In this document: piece after piece, positions 55,157 to 63,728 of the stretch
How positions within the stretch are numbered: the first letter of the stretch is position 1
Layout: every line of letters begins with the position of its first letter
Source of the DNA: Neobacillus drentensis
GTDB lineage: Bacteria > Bacillota > Bacilli > Bacillales > Cytobacillaceae
Length of the DNA stretch: 64,000 nucleotides
Direction of reading: 5' to 3'
NCBI RefSeq assembly: GCF_021560175.1
Contig: NZ_CP091110.1
Location: forward strand, 3,090,001 to 3,154,000
Notes under the pieces: model-generated
Databases searched by the model: none
What the model saw: the letters and a program-made list of their open reading frames with translations, nothing else
What the model was told of the DNA's origin: nothing
Translations under genes and position numbers: made by a program

Positions 55157-56038
55157 ATGCGTAAACATGTTGGCGAAATCGCTCTGACGATTGTAGCAAT
55201 TATTTGGGGAAGCGGATTTGTGGCAAGTGCGGTTTCACTCGAGTACTTTACACCGTACCAGATTTTAGCGATTCGGTTTTTGGTTGGTGTACTTTTGCTG
55301 AGTCTTGTATTTTTTAAGAAACTAAAAATGATTAAAAAGAGCACGATTTTAAAAGGCACCGTTATTGGATTCTTTTTATACTTGGCATTTGCCCTGCAAA
55401 CGGTCGGGCTGCAATATACAACACCTTCAAAAAATGCCTTTCTGACTGCGGTAAATGTAGTCATTGTTCCGTTTATTGCGTTCTTTATTTATAAGCGGAA
55501 AATGGATAAGTTTGAGCTTTTTGGATCACTTCTAGCGATTACAGGGGTCGGCGTCATCTCTCTAAGGCTTACGTCTGAAGTAAACCTAGGAGATTTCCTT
55601 ACATTGTTGTGTGCGGTAGGATTTGCTTTCCATATTTTCTACACAGCACAGTTTGTCAAAGAGGAGGATCCGATTCTATTAACGATTATTCAGATGGCAA
55701 CCGCGGCGGTTCTAGGATTGATTGTCGTCCTATTAAAAGGAGAAACAAGCTTTTCGATGAATGTAGAAGGAGTTTCCTATGTGTTATACTTGGGGGTTTT
55801 TTCCACGACGATTGCGTTTTTACTGCAGACGTTTGCGCAAAAATATACGACGGAAACAAATGCGGCCATTATTTTATCAACCGAAGCTTTATGGGGTATG
55901 GTATTCTCCATTATCCTCTTAAGTGAGGTTATCACCATAAAAATGATCATGGGAGCCATCTTGATTCTAATGGCGATTATCATTTCTGAAACGAAGCTTC
56001 ATTTTTTCAAAAAGAAAACCATTGAGGAAGTATTGTAG
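55157..56038 (+). CDS. EamA/DMT family transporter
   Basis: The 293-residue protein has ten hydrophobic helices in two EamA repeats ('LTIVAIIWGSGFVASAVSLE' at the start, 'GVFSTTIAFLLQTFAQKYT' and 'TEALWGMVFSIILLSEVI' in the second half). Drug/metabolite transporters of this type usually export amino acids or metabolites. The ATG follows directly after the stop codon of the glycosidase gene, with its GGAGG site inside that gene, so it belongs to the operon. It may expel a by-product of the sugar pathway; this is inference. Confidence 0.88.
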   Translation: MRKHVGEIALTIVAIIWGSGFVASAVSLEYFTPYQILAIRFLVGVLLLSLVFFKKLKMIKKSTILKGTVIGFFLYLAFALQTVGLQYTTPSKNAFLTAVNVVIVPFIAFFIYKRKMDKFELFGSLLAITGVGVISLRLTSEVNLGDFLTLLCAVGFAFHIFYTAQFVKEEDPILLTIIQMATAAVLGLIVVLLKGETSFSMNVEGVSYVLYLGVFSTTIAFLLQTFAQKYTTETNAAIILSTEALWGMVFSIILLSEVITIKMIMGAILILMAIIISETKLHFFKKKTIEEVL

Positions 56039-56095
56039 TCACCAGACATGAATGGGAGTTTGGTACATGACACGATATAAATATGAGTTAAGTAG

Positions 56096-57103
<1,008 letters not shown>

Positions 57104-57117
57104 TGCCTAAGAAACAA

Positions 57118-57150
57118 GATAGAGCAGCTTAAAAGCTTGCTCTATTTTCA
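57118..57150 (+). terminator. Terminator of the galactoside operon
   Basis: ATAGAGCAGCTT / AAGCTTGCTCTAT with a T run; ends the seven-gene cluster. Confidence 0.8.
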
Positions 57151-57303
57151 TTTAGGCTCTATTAAAGGTAAACGTTGATGGAGAACGAAATGAACGAAGC
57201 ACTGTCATTCGTTATTCTAATCAAACAAATCTATTGAAAAAAATATAAAATGACTTTACACTAACGTTATAGTAAAAACAAAATGTGGGAGGAGGGATAT
57301 ATA

Positions 57304-57627
57304 ATGGAAGCGATTACTAATCTTGAAACATTTGACCAATTGATTTCGGAAACTCAACCAGTTATCGTTAAGTTTTTTGCTGGATGGTGCCCGGATTGTA
57401 CGCGGATGAACATGTTCATTGATGAGGTGATTAAGGATTATCCTCAATATGGATGGTACGAAATCAATCGTGACGATTTTCCGGAGTTAGCTGAAAAATA
57501 TTCTGTCATGGGCATCCCGAGTTTGCTTATTTTCCAAAACGGAGAAAAACTTGCTCATTTACATAGTGCAAATGCCAAATCTCCAGAACAAGTTCGAGAG
57601 TTTTTGGACGAACAGAATCAAAAATAA
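57304..57627 (+). CDS. Thioredoxin-like protein (YtpP-type)
   Basis: The 107-residue thioredoxin fold has the active site 'WCPDC' (Cys29 and Cys32) and cis-Pro in 'MGIPSLLIF'. The Pro-Asp pair between the cysteines differs from thioredoxin's Gly-Pro and is found in the YtpP/YdbP group of Bacillus. It should catalyse thiol-disulfide exchange in the cytoplasm. The start at 57304 follows GGGAGGAGGG; the frame is open a little further upstream, but that would swallow the ribosome site. Single gene. Confidence 0.85.
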   Translation: MEAITNLETFDQLISETQPVIVKFFAGWCPDCTRMNMFIDEVIKDYPQYGWYEINRDDFPELAEKYSVMGIPSLLIFQNGEKLAHLHSANAKSPEQVREFLDEQNQK

Positions 57628-57665
57628 AAATGAAACGACCAGACATCGCTGGTCGTTTCATTTTT
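57626..57665. terminator. Bidirectional terminator
   Basis: AAAAATGAAACGACCAG pairs perfectly with CTGGTCGTTTCATTTTT around ACATCG, serving the thioredoxin-like gene and the convergent small gene. Confidence 0.9.
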
Positions 57666-57669
57666 ATTT

Positions 57670-57951
57670 TTAATTATACTTTGCCTCTTTGTAAAGAGCT
57701 ACAATAATATCAATATTATTATCAATAAAGTTCAGGCGTTCTCTTGAAACACGAGACCATTCACCATCAAGATGGCTTGCTGATAAGACATGTCTGATGC
57801 TGAAAGTATAGGTTTGATGTAATTCCGAAATTAGATAGCTAATCCCGCCTTGGGGTTCTTTACTAACGATGCTATCTATATCTTTCTTTAGCCAGTCTGG
57901 CGCTACCTCAACAGACTTCTTTAACATCAATTCATACTCTTCATTTAACAT
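57670..57951 (-). CDS. Small helical protein of unknown function
   Basis: The 93-residue acidic, mainly helical soluble protein ('EEYELMLKKSVEVAPDWLKKD', 'ISYLISELHQTYTFSIRHVL', 'RERLNFIDNNIDIIVALYKE') has no motif I recognise. The start has a strong AAAGGAGGAAAAGGG region just upstream on the minus strand, and the gene ends at a two-way terminator, so it is probably real. Confidence 0.6.
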   Translation of the reverse strand: MLNEEYELMLKKSVEVAPDWLKKDIDSIVSKEPQGGISYLISELHQTYTFSIRHVLSASHLDGEWSRVSRERLNFIDNNIDIIVALYKEAKYN

Positions 57952-58330
57952 CCCTTTTCCTCCTTTTTTAAGATTCTTTCTTTTCTCGTTTTATTTATCG
58001 GTTATCCTTTGAATTTTAATCCTTTCATTTCAAAATAACAATAAAAATGCCATTTTTCGACACGGATTGTTGAATTCATATTTATGTTTGGTAAAGTCCC
58101 CGACCATTTTCATTTGTCTTTTGATAGGTTAAAGAAACGAATGGGAACTTCTATTGCCTATCTTATCTTATTTCCTATATTTCCTTTTTACCCTCAAACA
58201 ACCATCTTGCTTCGTGAAACCCAGAAGATACTGTTTTAAATTCATAAATGATCGGGTATTACACAAATAAAGATGATCTTGGCATTTTAATCGATGTCAG
58301 TCTCGGTAAGCATAAAAAGGAGATGATTTC
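57952..58330. other. Intergenic region, no gene seen
   Basis: About 380 AT-rich bases between divergent small genes. They hold the two promoters; no strong hairpin, repeat or open frame with ribosome site was noticed. Confidence 0.45.
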
Positions 58331-58684
58331 ATGGAAGAACAAAAGCACAGTTATTATATTAATATTCAATCACACGAGATTTTTAGTGAACCATATGGAG
58401 TGGAATGGGATTTTAAAATAGAAGCAACAGCTAGTCAATTGGCTGTCCTGGAGCGACTGTTTGATAAAACCGATGAAACCGATTGGGACAGCTATTTCCG
58501 CGCCCATGTTCCTTTTCTTGAATATCATCATCAGCCCCAAAATAAAGAATATGATCGACGGCTGTTCCTGATCTATTCCTTTCTTTATTATTTGGGTGAT
58601 GAAAAAACACGCAAACATATTGGAAATATGGGAGTAATCAATGCAGATTTAGCAGAGCGATCCCAGCCCTCCGACACTTTTTAA
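58331..58684 (+). CDS. Conserved Bacillaceae small protein (unknown function)
   Basis: The 117-residue soluble acidic protein has 'YYINIQSHEIF', 'FKIEATASQLAVLERLFD', 'YFRAHVPFLEYHHQP' and 'YYLGDEKTRKHIGNMGVI'. I recall similar small Bacillus proteins, sometimes labelled hydrolase or acyltransferase without good reason; no catalytic motif is visible. The His-rich 'EYHHQP' could bind metal. The start follows AAAAGGAGATG. Single gene with a terminator. Confidence 0.65.
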   Translation: MEEQKHSYYINIQSHEIFSEPYGVEWDFKIEATASQLAVLERLFDKTDETDWDSYFRAHVPFLEYHHQPQNKEYDRRLFLIYSFLYYLGDEKTRKHIGNMGVINADLAERSQPSDTF

Positions 58685-58706
58685 AAAAGAATGGTTGAAA
58701 TTAGAG

Positions 58707-58735
58707 AGTCTACAGAAATTGTAGGCTTTTTTTTA
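58707..58735 (+). terminator. Terminator after the small gene
   Basis: AGTCTAC pairs with GTAGGCT (one wobble) and is followed by eight T. Confidence 0.7.
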
Positions 58736-58864
58736 CCCGAAAAATTTAAAAGGGATATCTGGTTTATTCTTGATAGCAGGAAATAGGAATATAATAAAAC
58801 CCAAAGGTTAACGACTGTTGCTCTGTTTTTATCATTATTTCAAAGAAATTAGGTGGATGTAAGT

Positions 58865-59560
58865 ATGTCAACTCATACAGGCTTTCTCCCCAGTTCGTCT
58901 GGTTTTAAATTCGGAAACAACTTTCCACCTGTCCCGTTAAAAAGAATAAACGTTTTGGGTCGGCACATTCCCATTGGTAATGCATCGTACGGTCTTTGTG
59001 GTGGAATGATTTATGCTGCTATGGATTATTTTGAAGCAACAATGCCGATTCCGACCAATCCGACAGCGCCTTCCTCAGGGGCATTGTTCGACTATATCGT
59101 ATATCGTCAGATTGATAGCTTTGATATCCCCTTTGGTCTAATGAAATATATGGTTTTGATGAACCCTTTCCTTCGGGATGATGATCCATCGGCTAGTCGT
59201 AGAGGAGGTGCACCACAGGGTAGTGGGTGGAAAACGATGAACGAGGAATGGCCGAAAATAAAAAATGATCTTGATAACGGAAAGCTTTCACCGCTTGGTT
59301 TAATTAGAGTAAAATCCATTAATCCTTTTGCGATCAGAAGACACCATCAAGTTCTTGCCTATGGGTATGACTTGCATGAAAGCCACCTGTCCATTTTTAT
59401 CTATGACCCTAATTTTCCAAACGATGATGATGTAACTCTCACCTTAAATAGGGGGACACCTGAGTCCACTACAAGCGTTTTTCATTCAAAATCTTCGGAA
59501 CCGATTTATCGTATTTTTAAAACTGAATACAAGTTTAAAAGTCCGGTTGATATAAAGTGA
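58865..59560 (+). CDS. Papain-like (C39-like) cysteine peptidase-fold protein
   Basis: The roughly 231-residue protein without signal peptide has a Cys-His-Asp arrangement typical of papain-like folds: Cys45 in 'SYGLCGGMIYAAMDYF' at the start of a helix, His in 'RHHQVLAYGYD' at the start of a strand, and Asp in 'IFIYDPNFP'. C39-like domains bind or cut peptides. Here the substrate is unknown and proteolysis is not shown. I start at 58865 because AGGTGG is eight bases upstream; an upstream GTG would overlap that site. It lies alone, just before the Fnr/Fur-type promoter. Confidence 0.65.
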   Translation: MSTHTGFLPSSSGFKFGNNFPPVPLKRINVLGRHIPIGNASYGLCGGMIYAAMDYFEATMPIPTNPTAPSSGALFDYIVYRQIDSFDIPFGLMKYMVLMNPFLRDDDPSASRRGGAPQGSGWKTMNEEWPKIKNDLDNGKLSPLGLIRVKSINPFAIRRHHQVLAYGYDLHESHLSIFIYDPNFPNDDDVTLTLNRGTPESTTSVFHSKSSEPIYRIFKTEYKFKSPVDIK

Positions 59561-59593
59561 ACAATAGTGTGTGATTTATTATTTATGAAAAAA

Positions 59594-59672
59594 TTGATTT
59601 AAATCAAGGAAAGTGCGGTTGCTATTCTATATGATAAGGATGTAATTATAAATGAGAATGATTTTCATTTTA
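59594..59672 (+). promoter_or_regulatory. Composite Fnr / Fur promoter of the HMA-like gene
   Basis: TTGAT-TTAA-ATCAA (59594-59607, centre 59600.5) is followed by TATGAT (59630-59635) and a Fur-like GAGAATGATTTTCATTTTA (59654-59672). The distances from the palindrome centre, 29.5 bp to the -10 and 53.5 bp to the Fur-like box, equal those at 21.7 and 60.9 kb. Confidence 0.8.
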
Positions 59673-59712
59673 TAACAGTCACCTACTAAAATCAGGATGG
59701 GAGAGACCCCTT

Positions 59713-59958
59713 ATGAACAAAGTTACTTTATATGTTCCCGGAATATGCTGCATGAACGTGAATCATTCCATCGAACAAGAAATAAAAGCAATGAATGGCA
59801 TCATTTCCTACAAAGGGACATTGCCTAAAGGCAAAATTGTAATAGAATATACTCATAGCTTAATTAGTAGCAAGGAGATTACACATATTATTGAAGAACG
59901 TGGTTTTTCAATCGTCAAGAAAGTACAAAGAGAAAAAATGGTTGATATTTATAATTAA
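59713..59958 (+). CDS. HMA-like small protein with altered metal site
   Basis: The 81-residue protein has the beta-alpha-beta-beta-alpha-beta pattern of heavy-metal-associated domains ('KVTLYVPGICCMNVNHSIEQ', 'IVIEYTHSLISSKEITHIIE', 'ERGFSIVKKV'). Canonical members have Met-x-Cys-x-x-Cys; here the loop reads G-I-C-C-M-N-V, so the second metal Cys is Val while an extra Cys precedes the first. It may bind Cu(I), Fe or nothing at all. The gene has a composite Fnr/Fur promoter and precedes the Fnr-family regulator gene. The start follows GATGGGAGAG. Confidence 0.75.
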   Translation: MNKVTLYVPGICCMNVNHSIEQEIKAMNGIISYKGTLPKGKIVIEYTHSLISSKEITHIIEERGFSIVKKVQREKMVDIYN

Positions 59959-60104
59959 GGAATAGGGTACGAGACTGTCTTATTGAGAGGCCGAGTCGAT
60001 GAATATAAAGTTTTATTTTTACTATAAAAAAGACACCAGAAGACAAAATTAACGGTCATACTAGATAAATAAGGCTTATTTAAAAGAAGGGGAGGGAAGT
60101 AGGA

Positions 60105-60809
60105 GTGGACAACACTTGTCACCGTAACCATGAATGTTCAACTTCCGGCTCTCATAAAACCTGCGTGTCACTCGTCCCCATTTTTAATCATTTAGAAGTG
60201 GACCAAATGGAGGAAATAATGGCAACGGTTAAATCTGTCCCGTTTAAGAAAGGGGAGTTAATCTATCACGCAGGCGACCGGTCTGATTCCCTCTATATTG
60301 TTCATAAAGGAAAAGTGAAGATTTATCGACTCTCGGAAACAGGAAAAGAACAATTGGTCCGGATATTAAATCCAGGTGATTTTACCGGGGAATTAGCGTT
60401 ATTTCATAACAATCACCATGAATCGTTCGCGGAAGCAATGACCAATACCCTGGTTTGCACAATCCATCAAGCAGATCTGCAGGATTTACTGTTAAAGTAT
60501 CCATCCATATCTTTGAAAATACTGGCCGAGTTTTCCAAACGGTTAGATCAGTCCGAAAAACAAACAACCCGTTTTGCTACGGAGAAAGTGGAAACAAGGA
60601 TAGCACTTTTTCTTGTCGAGTGTCTAAACGACTCTCAGACGAAGGAATTTATTTTACCCATGAGTAAGAAAAATCTCGCCTCCTTTTTGGGAACCACACC
60701 AGAAACGATCAGCCGAAAACTGGCCGAATTTGAAAATCAAGGGTTAATCAAGCAGAAACCACATAAACGGATTGAAATTGTCAACCTAGATGAATTGCTG
60801 CTTCTATAA
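60105..60809 (+). CDS. Crp/Fnr family regulator with N-terminal cysteines
   Basis: The 234-residue regulator has three N-terminal cysteines (Cys5, Cys11, Cys20 within 'CHRNHECSTSGSHKTC'), a cyclic-nucleotide-binding fold ('VPFKKGELIYHAGDRSDSLY', 'GDFTGELALF'), a dimer helix and a C-terminal helix-turn-helix 'MSKKNLASFLGTTPETISRK'. The recognition helix contains E-T-I-S-R as in E. coli Fnr, which reads TTGAT half-sites. The cysteines could hold an Fe-S cluster or act as thiol switch; one more Cys in 'LVCTIHQ' might be a fourth ligand. The GTG start follows AAGGGGAGG. It lies between two genes with matching Fnr boxes, and I infer that it controls them. Confidence 0.9.
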   Translation: MDNTCHRNHECSTSGSHKTCVSLVPIFNHLEVDQMEEIMATVKSVPFKKGELIYHAGDRSDSLYIVHKGKVKIYRLSETGKEQLVRILNPGDFTGELALFHNNHHESFAEAMTNTLVCTIHQADLQDLLLKYPSISLKILAEFSKRLDQSEKQTTRFATEKVETRIALFLVECLNDSQTKEFILPMSKKNLASFLGTTPETISRKLAEFENQGLIKQKPHKRIEIVNLDELLLL

Positions 60810-60818
60810 AATGGAAGA

Positions 60819-60861
60819 ATGGCCGCACACTTTGAAACACAGTAGTGCGGTCATTTTTTTG
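60819..60861 (+). terminator. Terminator after the Crp/Fnr gene
   Basis: ATGGCCGCAC pairs with GTGCGGTCAT (one wobble), followed by eight T. Confidence 0.85.
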
Positions 60862-60896
60862 TGGTGCCATTATTTCGAAGACCAATCGTAAAAAAG

Positions 60897-60975
60897 TTGA
60901 TGTACCTCAAGGTTTTATCATGAAAAGAGCAGTATTCTATAAGCGTAGCAACGATTGAGAATGATAATCATTATG
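60897..60975 (+). promoter_or_regulatory. Composite Fnr / Fur promoter of the flavodoxin gene
   Basis: TTGAT-GTAC-CTCAA (60897-60910; one mismatch in the second half-site; centre 60903.5), a -10-like TATTCT at 60933-60938, and a very good Fur box GAGAATGATAATCATTATG (60957-60975, 17 of 19). Spacings of 29.5 and 53.5 bp equal those of the other two composite promoters. Confidence 0.8.
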
Positions 60976-61015
60976 TAGTTACTACTGGCAAGTTATGTGA
61001 AACAGAGGTGAAAAA

Positions 61016-61471
61016 ATGGATACCATTATCGTTTATGCGAGTATGACTGGAACCACTGAACTCATCGCTCGCTCCATTGCAGGGGAATTAGCCAGGGCGG
61101 ATTGGCATGTAACGGTAAAAGATGCCGTTGACACGTTTGCAGAGGAACTATTGGCATACGATTGTATTCTGATCGGAAGTTATACATGGGGCGATGGGGA
61201 GCTTGCAGATGAAATCATTTGTTTTCATGATGAATTGCTAGCGGTCCCTTTATCAGGTAAAATAGCTGCCGCATTTGGTGCAGGTGACAGCTCCTATGAA
61301 CAGTTTGGAAGAGCCGTAAATCTATTAGAAGAAACTTTAGAAAATAAAGGTTGTCAAGTCATCAAGCCAGGATTGAAAGTTGATGGCGGTTCGGAGGAAG
61401 AGATTAAGACTATCTCATTTTCTTTTGCAAAAAAAATTAACGAATTAACGAAGCCATATGATTCGGAATAA
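61016..61471 (+). CDS. Flavodoxin
   Basis: The 151-residue FMN protein has the phosphate loop 'ASMTGTTELIARS' at residues about 8-20, the 'GSYTWGDGEL' loop over the flavin ring (about 58-67) and the 'GAGDSSYEQFG' loop (about 89-99). Flavodoxins carry single electrons in place of ferredoxin and are commonly induced by iron shortage. A strong Fur box and an Fnr-type site precede the gene, so expression is expected when iron is low and oxygen is limiting. The start follows AACAGAGGTG. Partner enzymes are not encoded next to it. Confidence 0.93.
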   Translation: MDTIIVYASMTGTTELIARSIAGELARADWHVTVKDAVDTFAEELLAYDCILIGSYTWGDGELADEIICFHDELLAVPLSGKIAAAFGAGDSSYEQFGRAVNLLEETLENKGCQVIKPGLKVDGGSEEEIKTISFSFAKKINELTKPYDSE

Positions 61472-61480
61472 ACTGAAGGC

Positions 61481-61509
61481 ATAGCCATCACGTTGATGGC
61501 TATTTTTTA
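61481..61509 (+). terminator. Terminator after the flavodoxin gene
   Basis: ATAGCCATCA pairs with TGATGGCTAT around CGT, followed by T residues. Confidence 0.85.
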
Positions 61510-61674
61510 TGCCGTTAGATTTTAAAACGTACTTTTTAGTTTAATTGAGTTTATGAGAAATATAAACTATAATAGAAATTTGGAACTTTTTGGTGTTCTT
61601 TTCGTACATAATGGTTAGCAAGTATTAAAAAAGCTATAAGAAGAATTTATTACTACAAGAAAGAGGAGGAACGT

Positions 61675-62619
61675 ATGGCGGTAAATACTTTAGAAGTACA
61701 ATCATTAACCAAGCTCATAGGCAAGAAGAAGATCGTAGATGATGTAAGCTTCAGTGTAAAAAAAGGGGAAATCTTTGGTCTTTTGGGTCCAAATGGAGCA
61801 GGGAAAACCACCATTATCCGTATGATTGTGAGCCTGATCAAACGGACAAACGGAGAGGTTCGTGTTAATGGCTATAACCTCGATGGACAATTTAAAAAGA
61901 CGATGAGTGAAATTGGCGCGATTGTTGAAAATCCGGAATTTTACAAGTATATGAGCTGGTACAAGAATTTAAAGCATTATGCGAATATGGCCATTAAAGA
62001 AGTGTCAGATGAGCGGATAATGGAAGTGGCTAGATTAGTAAAATTAGAAGATTCCATTTACCAAAAGGTTAAGACCTATTCTCTTGGAATGAGGCAAAGG
62101 CTAGGGGTAGCTCAGGCGTTATTACATAACCCGTCATTGCTTATTCTCGATGAGCCGACAAATGGATTGGATCCTCAAGGAATTAGAGAATTTAGAGATT
62201 ACTTACATAACCTTGCCCATGAAGGGATTTCCGTTCTAGTATCCTCTCATCTTTTAGCTGAAATGCAGTTGATGTGTGATCGTTTTGCCATTATTGAAAA
62301 AGGTAAACTAATACATATTTCTTCCATGAAAGAAACGATGGAGGAAGACGAAAAGACTGAGGTAATATTTGAGGTAAGCAATAGTCAGAAAGCAGTAGAG
62401 GTGCTAAACGAACAGTTTGCCGGTTCCGAGATTAAGTTGCTTGATGACGACCAATTCTCCGTATATGTAGAAAAAGCTACGATTAGTACCATTAATAAGC
62501 TACTAATCTCAAAGGATATCGAGGTCTATGGCATTAGCAGGGTGACCGTCTCGCTAGAAGACCGTTTCTTAGAAATAACGAACAAAGAAGTAAGAGAGAG
62601 TGGAGGTGTCATGAAATGA
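61675..62619 (+). CDS. ABC transporter ATP-binding protein
   Basis: The 314-residue ATPase has Walker A 'GPNGAGKTT' (about residues 39-47), a signature motif 'YSLGMRQRLGVAQALLHNP', Walker B 'LLILDEPTNGLD' and the switch His in 'LVSSHLLAEMQ'. A C-terminal extension (about 220-314) is usual in the DrrA/BcrA-type exporters. It pairs with the ABC-2 permease encoded next, overlapping by four bases. Such pairs export peptides, antibiotics or lipids; the neighbours give no further clue. The start follows AAAGAGGAGGAACGT. Confidence 0.93.
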   Translation: MAVNTLEVQSLTKLIGKKKIVDDVSFSVKKGEIFGLLGPNGAGKTTIIRMIVSLIKRTNGEVRVNGYNLDGQFKKTMSEIGAIVENPEFYKYMSWYKNLKHYANMAIKEVSDERIMEVARLVKLEDSIYQKVKTYSLGMRQRLGVAQALLHNPSLLILDEPTNGLDPQGIREFRDYLHNLAHEGISVLVSSHLLAEMQLMCDRFAIIEKGKLIHISSMKETMEEDEKTEVIFEVSNSQKAVEVLNEQFAGSEIKLLDDDQFSVYVEKATISTINKLLISKDIEVYGISRVTVSLEDRFLEITNKEVRESGGVMK

Positions 62620-63560
62620 TTGCCTTAATTCGTAATGAACTGATGAAATTGTTTCAAAAAAAATCGAGCTGGATTTATCTAATCATCATCGTATTGGCAG
62701 TCATTGTGGCGGGGATTATCTACCATAAAGTACAAGGTGAACCCGACCCGAACTGGCAGGCTGGTATGAAGGCTCAAATTGCTGAGTTGCAGCAGAATGC
62801 AAAAACAGCACCAGATCAAGAAAAACAGTTTATTACTAATGAAATTGAACAAAAGCAGAAATATCTGGATGAAAACATTAATCCAAATGCTATTAGTAAC
62901 TGGCATTTTATGAATAATGTTGTATTCAGCATGACGACTTTGGTGACCCTGCTTTCGGTGATTGTATGCAGTGCCAGTGTGTCCTCTGAATTTGCAGATG
63001 GAACGATTAAGCAGCTGTTAATTAGACCTCATCAAAGATGGGCGATCCTCCTATCCAAATATCTTTCCTTAATTATCTATTCGCTTATACTTTTAGCGAC
63101 ACTGATTATTGCTGGATACCTTGTTGGTTTAATTACATTTGGTAATGGGGACTTTACTGCAAAAATCTTTGAGATGGCTATAGACGGGCAGAAGGAAGCA
63201 GAAGTCGGCCCGCAGTTCTTCCTTAAGATTGCTTACTATCTTCCAAGTTTGTTGGTTTTAACGGCCATCGCCTTTATGCTTTCCACTTTATTTAAAAGTC
63301 AGGCTTTGGCAGTGGGAATCGGAATCTTTGTCTTGTTTATCTCTTCGACCCTGGGCGGATTAATTGTGCTTCTGGCAGAAAAATACGCATGGGCAAAGTT
63401 TTTAATTTTTCCGCATCTTGATTTAACCATTTATGCATTGCAGGATAAGATTTTGGGGGACATAACACTACCGATCTCATTGGCAATCCTGGCTGTGTAT
63501 TATGCCATTTTTATGATTCTGACTTTTGTGTTTTTCCAGAAGCGGGATATTAGTATTTAA
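62616..63560 (+). CDS. ABC-2 type permease
   Basis: The 314-residue membrane partner of the upstream ATPase has six helices, one at about 19-38, a long extracellular loop (about 40-105) with Gln/Lys-rich coiled segments, then five helices ('VVFSMTTLVTLLSVIVCSAS', 'LIRPHQRWAILLSKYLSLII'). The ATG overlaps the end of the ATPase gene (ATGA), which implies translational coupling. The layout is that of BcrB/YxlG-like ABC-2 permeases. Substrate unknown. Confidence 0.9.
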   Translation: MIALIRNELMKLFQKKSSWIYLIIIVLAVIVAGIIYHKVQGEPDPNWQAGMKAQIAELQQNAKTAPDQEKQFITNEIEQKQKYLDENINPNAISNWHFMNNVVFSMTTLVTLLSVIVCSASVSSEFADGTIKQLLIRPHQRWAILLSKYLSLIIYSLILLATLIIAGYLVGLITFGNGDFTAKIFEMAIDGQKEAEVGPQFFLKIAYYLPSLLVLTAIAFMLSTLFKSQALAVGIGIFVLFISSTLGGLIVLLAEKYAWAKFLIFPHLDLTIYALQDKILGDITLPISLAILAVYYAIFMILTFVFFQKRDISI

Positions 63561-63585
63561 GAGCGAAAAAAGGGTTTTTTAAAAA

Positions 63586-63625
63586 AATAATCCACCTAGT
63601 AGTAATTGCTTAGGTGGATTTGTTG
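63586..63625 (+). terminator. Terminator after the ABC transporter operon
   Basis: AATCCACCTA pairs with TAGGTGGATT, followed by a T-containing run. The stem resembles the 'aataatccacc' arm of the toxin-antitoxin hairpins at 0.36 and 25.2 kb. Confidence 0.75.
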
Positions 63626-63728
63626 TTTTATCATAGATGATGTTGACTTACCATTTTAGACCTCTTAGTTTAAAAAATAGAAAAAGTTATTTTCAACAAG
63701 ATCAATCTATAGAAAGAATAGGGTGCGT

